From contig CAZOJL010000074.1 of the NCBI GenBank assembly GCA_964580075.1, positions 1-16,389 of the forward strand: a stretch of DNA of 16,389 nt. Reading direction: 5' to 3'. Positions within the stretch are counted from its first letter, which is position 1. Each line of letters starts with the position of its first letter. The position numbers were made by a program, and so were the translations under genes. The notes beneath the pieces were generated by a model. It was not told where the DNA came from. It did not search any database and worked only from the letters and a program-made list of their open reading frames with translations. The DNA is from VGWG01 sp964580075. Lineage in GTDB: Bacteria; Verrucomicrobiota; Kiritimatiellia; RFP12; JAAYNR01. This document shows positions 7,462 to 13,635 of the stretch, in pieces.

Positions 7462-9195
7462 TCATAGCAGCGCGCCGATGTCGGTGGCGGCGACGGTTAC
7501 GGCGCCGAGGCGGCGGGCCTGCCCGCAGAGGGCGTTGTCGTTGCTGGCGAGAATCACCGGGATCTCGGCGTCGACACCGCGCAGGAAGCGGATGTCGTCG
7601 AGCAGGACGGCGTCGGCCCGGTGCTCGCCGACCCCCCCGGAATAGGAGACCCGCACATTCGGAGCCGGCGTCTCTTCGTTGGAGACGGGGCCGTCAAACA
7701 CGATCCAGACGCGGCAGGTCGGATGGGGGGCGACGACGCGGACGAGGTCGGCGACCATCCGTGCCCGCTTCTCGCGATCGGGTACGGCCGCGCCCGATGG
7801 CGGCATATAGCGGTTCTGCAGGGCGAACAGCAAATTGTGGCCGTCGATCAGCAGGACGGCCTTACCGCGGCCGGTGAGGGCCCGCCGGAGGGCCAGGACA
7901 GGCTCGGGCGCCTTTCCCTCGGGCATCTCGCCGCGCGCGAGGAGCGCGGCCTGCCGCCGGATGATCGCGGCGTCGAGGCGGCTGAGCGCTGGCGGATCGA
8001 GAACCCCGAATGCGGCGAGCCGTTCGGTCAGTGTGCGGATGGCGTAGAGGGTGTTGCCGTCAGCCGCGTGGAGCCGGGCGGAGAGCGTCTCTTCCAGCGT
8101 CGAGACGGGTTCCTCAAGGCGGAGGATGGCGCGGAGGCGCGCGATTTCATCGTCCAGCGCACGGGAGGCGGTGGGGAGTTCGGATGTCTGCACGAGGGCG
8201 TGGGCGAGGGCGTCGCGGACGCGCGCGCGGGCGGCGGTGAGCGCCTCGATCCGGGCGAGGAGCGTGGCGCGGTTTCCCGAATGGCGGTCGACGGCGGCCT
8301 GCCGGCGGAGGGCGTGCTCCGCCTGGTCGAGCACGTCGCGGGGGGCGGCGTCCGGCGCGGCGGCGGCCTCGACGGTGCGGGCGTGGGCGATCCAGCCGGA
8401 GAACTCATGGGCGAGGCGGCTGTCGAGCGCGGCCCGCAGGCGCTCTTCGCGATGCGTCCGTTCGCGGGTCAGTTCGGCCTCCAACTCCACGCGCTGCCGG
8501 TTGGCAATCCGTTTTTCAGCGGCTTCCGCGTCCAGCGTGGCAACCAGGGCGTCCCGTTCGACCTGGAGATCGTCGGCCTTCTTCTGAAAACGGACCGCCT
8601 GCGTTTCGGCACTTTTCAATGCGCGGAGCTGGGTGCGCAGGTCGCGAATCTGATCGTTCAGACGCGCACGCGCATCCAGCCACGCCTCCTGAGTCGGAGG
8701 CGCGCCCGCTGCGGATGCGGCGCCGCCACAGGCGTCAAAGAGACGGCCGAAGGCGTCATGCAGGTGCACGACGGCGGCGTCGGGTTCGACCGGAGCAAAT
8801 GGCGGCGTGGAGCGCAGCACGCGCGCGGCCAGTTCGCGCACACCCGCCCGCTCGTCGAGCTGCAAGGCGAGGAGGATGCGGGCGGGTCCGAAGAGCGCCG
8901 CCAAGTCGTTGCGCAGGTCGGTGACGGCCGTTTCGGACAGGACGGAGACCAGGGAGCGGTTGAGCGAATGGTGGGCCAACAGACGCCGCAGTGCGTCTGA
9001 GGGGCCGTCGGTTGCGGCCGCCAGAACGCGGAGCCGCTTCCGAACCGGCGCGGCCTGGCCGGGGCGAAATCCGCCCGATTTGAAGGCGGGGTCGGTGACT
9101 GCAAATGCCGACACCGCATCGTCCGAAAGCGCCGCGATCACCCGGTCGCGTTCGGTCGCGAGAGCGTCGGAGAGAGTAGGCGCGTGGGTGGACAT
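7462..9195 (-). CDS. Coiled-coil protein with C-terminal NYN (YacP-like) RNase domain
   Basis: A 577-residue protein. Residues about 1-165 form an Ala/Leu/Arg-rich helical region. Residues about 170-260 are a strong coiled coil, followed by further helices to about 430. The last 130 residues are a NYN/PIN-like nuclease domain: VLLIDGHNLLF (Asp451), WIVFDG (Asp501), HRADAVLLDDIRFL (Asp528, Asp533/534) and VILASNDNAL (Asp553). The spread of acidic residues fits a metal-dependent endoribonuclease as in YacP/Rae1. Most YacP-like proteins are only about 170 residues, so the long N-terminus is unusual and may mediate oligomerisation or ribosome/RNA contact. The start is 15 bp after the upstream stop without a strong Shine-Dalgarno, suggesting coupling. 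The substrate is unknown. Confidence 0.8.
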   Translation of the reverse strand: MSTHAPTLSDALATERDRVIAALSDDAVSAFAVTDPAFKSGGFRPGQAAPVRKRLRVLAAATDGPSDALRRLLAHHSLNRSLVSVLSETAVTDLRNDLAALFGPARILLALQLDERAGVRELAARVLRSTPPFAPVEPDAAVVHLHDAFGRLFDACGGAASAAGAPPTQEAWLDARARLNDQIRDLRTQLRALKSAETQAVRFQKKADDLQVERDALVATLDAEAAEKRIANRQRVELEAELTRERTHREERLRAALDSRLAHEFSGWIAHARTVEAAAAPDAAPRDVLDQAEHALRRQAAVDRHSGNRATLLARIEALTAARARVRDALAHALVQTSELPTASRALDDEIARLRAILRLEEPVSTLEETLSARLHAADGNTLYAIRTLTERLAAFGVLDPPALSRLDAAIIRRQAALLARGEMPEGKAPEPVLALRRALTGRGKAVLLIDGHNLLFALQNRYMPPSGAAVPDREKRARMVADLVRVVAPHPTCRVWIVFDGPVSNEETPAPNVRVSYSGGVGEHRADAVLLDDIRFLRGVDAEIPVILASNDNALCGQARRLGAVTVAATDIGALL

Positions 9196-9210
9196 AGGGC
9201 AGGTCGGGTT

Positions 9211-9849
9211 TTAGGATGCGGCAAGTGCCCGGCGGAGCCAGGGAAGATACTGCCGGGTGTAGACCACGATGGAGGCGAAATTGATGAGGATGGCGACCGC
9301 TTCGAGGGTGTAGATCAGCGTCCGGGGGAGCCAGGCAGGATGGCAGGACACGTAAAGGTAAATGATGCACCCGATGGGAAAACTGATCGCGGTGCGGAGT
9401 TTGCCCATCCAGTTGGCGCGGACATCGGCGCCGTAGGCCGAGCCGACGGAGCGGAGAAAGGAGACCCACTGGTCGCGCAGGATGTAGAGGACGGTGAAGG
9501 CGAGCATGACGACGGCATGGGTCGCCTCGGCAGGATCAATGGCTAACAGATAAAGAAGGGTCGGGAACACGACGAGGTAAAAGACCTTGTCCATAAGCGG
9601 GTCGGCCATCGCGCCGAACGTGCTCACCACCTGCCAGCGGCGGGCGAGCAGGCCGTCAAAAAGATCGGTGATCGCGGCAATGGCCAGACTGGCGGTGGCG
9701 ACAATCGCCAGCGCCAGCGACGGCCGCGACCCCTTGACGAGCGCGAGCGCCATGAACAGAAACACGAACGGCACGCGCGCGAACGTGATGGCGTTGACGA
9801 TGAGCAAGGCCTGCTTGCGTTTCCGAACGGGTGTGGTGCTCCCTTTCAT
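9211..9849 (-). CDS. CDP-alcohol phosphatidyltransferase family protein
   Basis: A 212-residue inner-membrane enzyme. It carries the complete CDP-alcohol phosphotransferase motif: D62-x2-D65-G66-x2-A69-R70-x8-G79-x3-D83-x3-D87. Around it are about six hydrophobic segments (about 17-38, 46-62, 90-107, 112-130, 155-175 and 180-200), and the N-terminus is basic. The family joins CDP-diacylglycerol to an alcohol such as glycerol-3-phosphate (PgsA), inositol phosphate or serine; the alcohol cannot be told from sequence. A TTG start at 9867 is possible, but the ATG at 9849 is preferred because it falls where transcription should begin, six bases after a TATAGT -10 box. The mRNA would then be leaderless. 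It is the first gene of an operon with the NYN protein. Confidence 0.87.
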   Translation of the reverse strand: MKGSTTPVRKRKQALLIVNAITFARVPFVFLFMALALVKGSRPSLALAIVATASLAIAAITDLFDGLLARRWQVVSTFGAMADPLMDKVFYLVVFPTLLYLLAIDPAEATHAVVMLAFTVLYILRDQWVSFLRSVGSAYGADVRANWMGKLRTAISFPIGCIIYLYVSCHPAWLPRTLIYTLEAVAILINFASIVVYTRQYLPWLRRALAAS

Positions 9850-9855
9850 GCCGCC

Positions 9856-9884
9856 ACTATACACCAAGGCGCGGGCGTTGTCAG
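9856..9884 (-). promoter_or_regulatory. Promoter placing the transcription start at the ATG (leaderless)
   Basis: On the minus strand, CTGACA (9884-9879) and TATAGT (9861-9856) have a 17-bp spacer. Six bases (GGCGGC) separate the -10 box from the ATG at 9849-9847, so transcription should start at or within a base of the start codon. No Shine-Dalgarno is seen upstream of this ATG, consistent with leaderless translation. Confidence 0.55.
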
Positions 9885-10017
9885 CCGGAGAGTCAAGAAA
9901 ATGACCGCTTGCGGTCTACAGGGCGCACATGAACTCGGAAAATTGCGGACGCTCTGGTACGAATACTCGCCGAACCCGTTCGTGAATCTGGCGGTCTTCA
10001 ATGACGTGACACTCGTG

Positions 10018-10114
10018 ATCGGTATTGGGGTCGAATTCCCTCCTTTTTCGTCGATTTTGATCCCGATCCCGCCCCCAATTTCGATCCCGATAGCGGTTGC
10101 CATATTGAGAATTG
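10018..10114 (+). repeat. Dispersed intergenic repeat, copy A (with ATCCCG iterations)
   Basis: Copy A reads GATCGGTATTGGGGTCGAAT, then TTCGTCGATTTTGAT, then a run built on CCCGAT hexamers, then GATAGCGGTTGCCATATTGA and GAATTG. The same ordered blocks occur at 12356-12440 in the same orientation, where the middle hexamer insertion of about 30 nt is missing. Because the flanks align as well as the simple repeats, this looks like two diverged copies of one non-coding element rather than two independent simple-sequence runs. Confidence 0.7.
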
Positions 10115-10169
10115 TTGTCGATCTCGCTTCCGACTGGCTATTTCGTGGCGCTTGGTTTACCCTTACTGC

Positions 10170-10184
10170 ATCACGATTCGTGAT
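10170..10184. promoter_or_regulatory. 15-bp perfect palindrome upstream of the Cupin_5 gene
   Basis: ATCACGA-T-TCGTGAT is a perfect 7+1+7 palindrome, 99 bp upstream of the cupin start. Its size and symmetry suit a dimeric repressor site, but no regulator gene or clear promoter is adjacent, so operator function is a guess. Confidence 0.3.
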
Positions 10185-10283
10185 GGACCCGCCCGGTGTG
10201 TGACCCGCCTGCCGGGGGGTGCGGGAGGGAGGGCCGCAATGCCACTCCCGGTCTCCATTCGGAAACGAGTGCCAAGCCACCCT

Positions 10284-10742
10284 ATGAAACCAACTGATCT
10301 TATAGAACACCCAGAGGGCGGTCGATTCCGCGAGGTATTCAGATCCGGTGCAGTAGTCACAACAAGCACGGGCCAGATCAGATCAGCCATCACTCACATC
10401 TACTTCTCCCTCAACCCAGGGGAAGTCAGTCGATTCCATCGAGTCGCATCAGATGAAGTCTGGAATCTATACAAAGGGCCCGGAATCCGAATCTATACAT
10501 GGGATGGCACAGACAACCAACCCTCTTGCATAGAACTCTCAACACAAGCCAGTGCGTTCTGCCACGTAGTCCCCGCTCGCATCTGGCAGGCCGCAGAACC
10601 CCTGGGCGAGTCAGTCCTGGTAGGCTGCTCAGTCGGCCCTGGGTTTGATTTCAATGACTTCGAGCTCATGAATCCAGCTTCAGATCAGGCCAATTTGCTC
10701 CTGTCCATTGCACCCAATCTGTCAAAGCTCACCGTTCCCTAA
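10284..10742 (+). CDS. Cupin_5 (DUF985) family protein
   Basis: A 152-residue single-domain protein covering the whole Cupin_5 fold. It has HPEGGRFREVFRS near the N-terminus (9-21), HIYFSLNPGEVSRFHRVASD (38-57) followed by EVW with His52 and Glu58 in the cupin barrel, and the C-terminal GPGFDFNDFEL (118-128). Members are small beta-barrel sugar- or metal-binding proteins with poorly known function. The ATG at 10284 starts exactly at the domain; an in-frame ATG at 10152 would add 44 residues translated from repeat and G-rich intergenic sequence and is rejected. Codon use is clearly unlike the neighbours: many A-ending codons (tca, aca, cca, gca) and lower GC. That, an isolated position and an attC-like sequence at its stop suggest horizontal gain, perhaps as a gene cassette. 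Confidence 0.85.
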   Translation: MKPTDLIEHPEGGRFREVFRSGAVVTTSTGQIRSAITHIYFSLNPGEVSRFHRVASDEVWNLYKGPGIRIYTWDGTDNQPSCIELSTQASAFCHVVPARIWQAAEPLGESVLVGCSVGPGFDFNDFELMNPASDQANLLLSIAPNLSKLTVP

Positions 10743-10836
10743 CACGCGCTTCCCAAGGGACGCCGCTCCGCAGCGACCTAGAAGAGCCACGTGTGCGGTG
10801 TGCTTTCTTCTGCTAGGGTCGGCTAGGGACGCGTCA
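10737..10836 (+). other. Possible degenerate integron attC site
   Basis: Starting at the cupin stop codon the sequence is CCCTAAC-ACGCGCTTCCC-AAGGGACGCCGCTCCGCAGC. It resembles the left half of attC sites in architecture: a YYYAAC box overlapping the stop, a spacer, and a GACGCCGCTYCGC loop arm. A candidate pairing right end (GGGACGCGTCAA, 10827-10836) shares GGGA and CGCGT with the complement of the left arm, but a canonical GTTRRRY box is missing. No integrase is in the window. It is either a decayed or junction attC, or a coincidence. Confidence 0.25.
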
Positions 10837-12084
10837 ACTCCCGCACGCGGACATCCCCGCCAACCAGCCGCTGGCAAACGCCCAGGTGAGGTTGTAGCCG
10901 CCGCATGGGCCGTCGAGATCGACAAGCTCGCCGACGCAGAACAGGCCGGGGATGCGTTTGCACGCCAGGGAATCGGGATCAAGCGCGTCGAGCGCCACCC
11001 CGCCGCGCGTCACCATCGCGCGGTTCCAGCCCTCGGTCGCCGTGACCGTCAGCGGGGTGCCGCCGCAGTGCGCGGCCAGCGCCTCCAGCCGCTTGCGTCC
11101 CGCTTGCGCCACCGGCACGTCCATCAGGCCGGATTGCGCGCACAGGGCTTCGGCCAGCGCGCGCGGCATCTCGCCGGACAGGACGTTGTGGCAGGCCCGC
11201 CGGCCCAGCCGGACACCCCACCCATCAAAGAGTCGCATCCAATCGGTCGCCTGTCGATCCGCGCGTACCGACACGGCCAGAGTCACCGCGGGCGTGTCGG
11301 CCCCCAAGCGTGCCGACACCTCGCCGGAAAGATCGAGTACGGGCGGACCGCTGATGCCGCGGTGGGTGAACAGTACCGGACCGACGCGTCCCGCTTTGTG
11401 CTCGCCCTTTCCGAGGATCCGGATGCGCGCCCGTTCCAGCACGATGCCGCTCAGCGCGTGCGGCCACGTTTCGGAGGTGACCAGCGGCACCAATGCCGGT
11501 ACGGGATTGATCACGCGAACCCCGGCCGCACGCGCCAGCGCAAAGCCGCTACCATCCGACCCCAGCGCGGGATAGGCGCATCCTCCTGCGGCGAGCACCA
11601 CCGCCCGGGCGCGGATCTGGCACCCCCCCGCAACCACCCCGGTGATCGCGCCACCGGCTGAGCGTGTCAGATGCGCGACCGGCGTGCCGCAAATCAGTCG
11701 CACACCGGCTTGTTCCGCCGCCCGTCGCAGGGCCGTCAAGACGTCCGCCGCCCGTTGGCTCCTGGGGAAGACGCAGCCGTCGTCCGCCTGCACGACGGTG
11801 TCCACCCCTTCGCGAAGGAAGAATGCCCGGATCGCCTCGGGGCCAAGGGCCGCAAGCGCGGGAACGGCGAATCGGCCTTGCCGGCCGTAAGCCGCCGGCA
11901 AGGCCTCCGGCGGCGCCGCCGTGGTCAGGTTGCACCGTCCGCCTCCTGTGGCAAGCAGTTTGCGTCCCGGATCGTCCAGGCGTTCGAATGCCGTCACGCG
12001 TTGTCCGCGCCTGCCCGCCGCAACAGCCGCCATGAGTCCGGCGGGGCCGCATCCAACCACCGCCACATCGGTCTCGCCATCCAT
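10834..12084 (-). CDS. BaiN/HI0933-type NAD(P)/FAD-dependent flavoprotein
   Basis: A 416-residue flavoprotein of the HI0933/BaiN/RdsA family (DUF3501-independent, single-chain). Motifs in order: DVAVVGCGPAGLMAA (FAD dinucleotide-binding, GxGxxG at 11-16), GRKLLATGGGRCNLT (40-54), AAGGCAYPALGSDGSGFALA, LFTHRGISGPPVLDLS, VTRGGVALDALDP, and GLFCVGELVDLDGPCGGYN near the C-terminus. The family fold is FAD-binding with an inserted lid. One gut member reduces a bile-acid intermediate, but most have no known substrate and none should be assumed here. In-frame ATGs at 12153 and 12150 lie inside the predicted promoter spacer, so the ATG at 12084, directly before the FAD motif, is chosen. It converges on the cupin gene. 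Confidence 0.88.
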   Translation of the reverse strand: MDGETDVAVVGCGPAGLMAAVAAGRRGQRVTAFERLDDPGRKLLATGGGRCNLTTAAPPEALPAAYGRQGRFAVPALAALGPEAIRAFFLREGVDTVVQADDGCVFPRSQRAADVLTALRRAAEQAGVRLICGTPVAHLTRSAGGAITGVVAGGCQIRARAVVLAAGGCAYPALGSDGSGFALARAAGVRVINPVPALVPLVTSETWPHALSGIVLERARIRILGKGEHKAGRVGPVLFTHRGISGPPVLDLSGEVSARLGADTPAVTLAVSVRADRQATDWMRLFDGWGVRLGRRACHNVLSGEMPRALAEALCAQSGLMDVPVAQAGRKRLEALAAHCGGTPLTVTATEGWNRAMVTRGGVALDALDPDSLACKRIPGLFCVGELVDLDGPCGGYNLTWAFASGWLAGMSACGS

Positions 12085-12138
12085 TCGAAGCCCCGCTCTT
12101 CGTGTGTCGAAACAACCATGCAGACACCAGACGCCAAG

Positions 12139-12167
12139 ACGGTACCGCATCATGAATCGCGTGTCAA
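12139..12167 (-). promoter_or_regulatory. Sigma70-type promoter of the flavoprotein gene
   Basis: On the minus strand, TTGACA (12167-12162, perfect consensus) and TACCGT (12144-12139) are 17 bp apart. Transcription would begin near 12132, leaving a leader of about 48 nt to the ATG at 12084. This rules out the upstream in-frame ATGs as starts. Confidence 0.6.
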
Positions 12168-12241
12168 TACGGGCGCCGGCGGGAAATTATAATGATGAGA
12201 GGCGCTTGCAATACCTCCGGTTTGTGCAAGCGGAGGGTGCG

Positions 12242-12301
12242 GGGTTCAGGTTTCGGGGTTCAGGAGGCGTTTCCGGCCGGAAACCTGGCATCCTGAACCC
12301 T
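12242..12301. repeat. Nested inverted repeat with GGTTCAGG motifs
   Basis: GGGTTCAGGA (12256-12265) and TCCTGAACCC (12291-12300) are perfect 10-bp arms. Between them lies a perfect 16-bp palindrome, GTTTCCGGCCGGAAAC (12269-12284). A further direct copy of GGGTTCAGG sits just to the left (12242-12250). The arm motif is the one repeated three times at 448-476. The element lies between two diverging genes, so a terminator role is not needed; it may be a small non-coding mobile or protein-binding repeat. Confidence 0.75.
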
Positions 12302-12355
12302 GATTTCCTGCGCTTCCAAGGGTTTTGCAAGAGCCTCATGAGGCTATTGGGTAAT

Positions 12356-12440
12356 CGGGGTCGGGGTCGGTATCGGAATCGGGGTTGAATCTCGGTGCTA
12401 TTCGTCGATTTCGATAGCGGCTACCATATTTAGGATTGCC
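12356..12440 (+). repeat. Dispersed intergenic repeat, copy B
   Basis: The ordered blocks GGTCGGTATCGGAATCGGGG, TTGAAT, TATTCGTCGATTTCGAT, AGCGGCTACCATATTTAGG and ATTG align with copy A (10018-10114) in the same orientation. Point differences are present, and the roughly 30-nt CCCGAT-rich insertion is absent. The left edge is extended by ATCGGGGTCGGGGTCGG hexamer-like iterations. Confidence 0.7.
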
Positions 12441-12446
12441 GTGCGC

Positions 12447-12479
12447 CCGGTTAAAACCGGTTAAAACCTGTTTTACCGG
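12447..12479. promoter_or_regulatory. Tandem GGTTAAAACC decamers plus an inverted partner upstream of pheS
   Basis: Two perfect direct copies of GGTTAAAACC abut at 12449-12458 and 12459-12468. They are followed by TGTTTTACCGG (12469-12479), an imperfect inverted partner of CCGGTTAAAAC. The cluster overlaps the candidate -35 region of the pheS promoter. Its regular 10-bp spacing puts the copies on one face of the helix, as expected for a regulator site. The protein that might bind is unknown. Confidence 0.45.
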
Positions 12480-12499
12480 CGGCGATTACATGATACTAT
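12472..12499 (+). promoter_or_regulatory. Candidate pheS promoter with extended -10
   Basis: TACTAT (12494-12499) is preceded by TGA, an extended -10 arrangement. TTTACC (12472-12477) lies 16 bp upstream as a weak -35. The predicted start near 12506 gives a leader of about 100 nt to the pheS ATG. The -35 match is poor, so the extended -10 is the main evidence. Confidence 0.4.
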
Positions 12500-12509
12500 T
12501 TGCGCTGTC

Positions 12510-12531
12510 ATGCGTCATTCTCGGGACGCAT
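12510..12531 (+). promoter_or_regulatory. 5' leader hairpin of pheS
   Basis: ATGCGTC (12510-12516) and GACGCAT (12525-12531) are perfect 7-bp arms around an 8-nt loop, a few bases after the predicted transcription start. There is no U-run behind it, so it is not an intrinsic terminator. It may protect the mRNA 5' end or be a remnant of a regulator. Confidence 0.4.
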
Positions 12532-12606
12532 CCTTGAGAGAGACGGCGGCCGGGGTGGCGATCGCCGCGACTGGAACGGTCGGACAGATGAAAGGGAGCA
12601 CACATC

Positions 12607-13623
12607 ATGACGTTGGGAGAGTTGGAGACGATGGGCGGGGAGGCGTTGGCCTTCGCGGCAAAGGCGGCGGACCTTGCCGCGCTCGACCAGGTGCGGATCC
12701 GGTACTTCGGCCGGAACGGGTTGATCCCGGCGCTTGTCAAGCAGATGAAGGACGTACCGGCGGAGGATCGCCCGGCATTTGGCAAGCGCCTGAACGCGTG
12801 GCGCGGCGAGCTTGAGGCATTGCTGGAGTCGCGCAAAGCGGAACTGGCGACCCCGGTGGCGCAGGGGCCGGCGTTTGACGCTTCGCTGCCGGGTCGGTGG
12901 CATGGGGCTGGCGCGGCGCATCCGATCTCGCAGGTGATCGAAGCGGTCGCGCGCATTTTTGCCAAGCTGGGTTTTGCGGTGGCAGACGGTCCCGACATCG
13001 AAAACACATTCAACAACTTCACGGCGCTGAACACGGCGCCGCACCATCCTTCGATGGATGCGGCCGACACGTTCTGGCTCGATGGCGACCGTCTGTTGCG
13101 CACCCAGACCTCGCCGGTGCAGATCCGGGTCATGACCAGCCACCAGCCGCCCGTGCGGATTATCACGCCGGGACGCTGCTATCGCCGTGACACCACCGAC
13201 GCCACGCACAGCGCCAATTTTCATCAGGTGGAGGGGCTCTATGTCGACACGCGCCCGGTCTCGCTGGCCGACCTCAAATCGACGCTCGCCCATTTCGCGC
13301 GCGAGATGATGGGCCCCGATGTGGGGGTCCGATTCCGCCCTCATTTCTTCCCCTTCACCGAGCCGAGCGTGGAGGTGGACTTCTCCTGCCACGTCTGCGA
13401 CGGCACGGGCTGCCGGGTTTGCAAGATGAGCGGGTGGATCGAGATCGCCGGCGCCGGCATGGTGGATCCACGCGTCTACCGCTTCGTGGGTTACGATCCC
13501 GAGTCGGTCTACGGCTACGCCTTCGGCATGGGCGTCGAACGGATTGCCATGATCAAATACGGCATCAAGGACATCCGCAGCCTCTACGAGAACGACGTGC
13601 GGTTTTTGAGCCAATTCGCCTGA
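12607..13623 (+). CDS. pheS: Phenylalanine-tRNA ligase alpha subunit
   Basis: A 338-residue class II aminoacyl-tRNA synthetase subunit that carries the catalytic site of the alpha2-beta2 enzyme charging tRNA-Phe; cytosolic. The N-terminal helices (1-90) would bind tRNA. The core has GRCYRRDTTDATHSANFHQV (motif 2, 189-208), FRPHFFPFTEPSVEVDFS (the Phe-binding region, 243-260) and YGYAFGMGVERIAMIKYG (motif 3, 302-319). A four-Cys insert (Cys261, 264, 269 and 272) is a variant seen in many bacterial PheS and may bind zinc. Length and motifs are complete. The start has AAAGGGAG about 10 nt upstream. Its partner pheT normally follows at once, but here begins 2.7 kb later, after an inserted restriction-modification pair. 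Confidence 0.96.
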   Translation: MTLGELETMGGEALAFAAKAADLAALDQVRIRYFGRNGLIPALVKQMKDVPAEDRPAFGKRLNAWRGELEALLESRKAELATPVAQGPAFDASLPGRWHGAGAAHPISQVIEAVARIFAKLGFAVADGPDIENTFNNFTALNTAPHHPSMDAADTFWLDGDRLLRTQTSPVQIRVMTSHQPPVRIITPGRCYRRDTTDATHSANFHQVEGLYVDTRPVSLADLKSTLAHFAREMMGPDVGVRFRPHFFPFTEPSVEVDFSCHVCDGTGCRVCKMSGWIEIAGAGMVDPRVYRFVGYDPESVYGYAFGMGVERIAMIKYGIKDIRSLYENDVRFLSQFA

Positions 13624-13635
13624 GGGCCGCTCACC

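Larger units (their letters stand above)
9885..10283. other. Intergenic stretch without a convincing gene
   Basis: This 399-bp gap lies between the phosphatidyltransferase promoter and the Cupin_5 gene. It holds a dispersed repeat copy (10018-10114) and a 15-bp palindrome (10170-10184). Open frames exist on both strands (for example plus 9901-10203 and minus 10310-9846) but translate repeat sequence and resemble no protein I know. On the minus strand one short frame ending at about 9930 (HERVRRVFVPERPQFSEFM) has protein-like composition and could be the decayed tail of a lost gene; this is weak. The stretch at 10190-10260 is G-rich and unidentified. Confidence 0.6.

Noticed and set aside
9901..10203. 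100-residue plus-strand open frame before the cupin gene
   Set aside because: Its second half is the translation of CCCGAT-type repeat sequence (PIPPPISIPIAVAI), there is no ribosome site, and the first half matches nothing I recognise.
10152..10283. Longer start for the Cupin_5 gene at 10152
   Set aside because: It would add 44 residues translated from the palindrome and G-rich intergenic DNA, ahead of a domain that begins cleanly at 10284.
10775..10803. Group II intron domain V-like string (GAGCCACGTGTGCGGTG) downstream of the cupin gene
   Set aside because: Only the first strand of a domain V-like hairpin is suggested, with an extra base. The GAAA/second strand does not follow, and no reverse transcriptase or intron boundaries are present.
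12187..12193. Consensus-like TATAAT box in the flavoprotein-pheS gap
   Set aside because: No -35 element sits at proper spacing on either strand, and both neighbouring genes have better promoter candidates.
12553..12575. T-box-like string (GGGGTGGCGATCGCCGCG) in the pheS leader
   Set aside because: It partly resembles the T-box consensus AGGGTGGNACCGCG, but the match is broken by a GGCGATCGCC palindrome. The leader after the predicted start is only about 100 nt, too short for a T-box with its specifier stem, and no terminator hairpin with U-run is present.
12510..12815. Open frame overlapping the start of pheS, as a possible leader peptide
   Set aside because: It overlaps pheS out of frame for over 200 bp, has no run of Phe codons, and its ATG lies inside the hairpin; it is a shadow frame.
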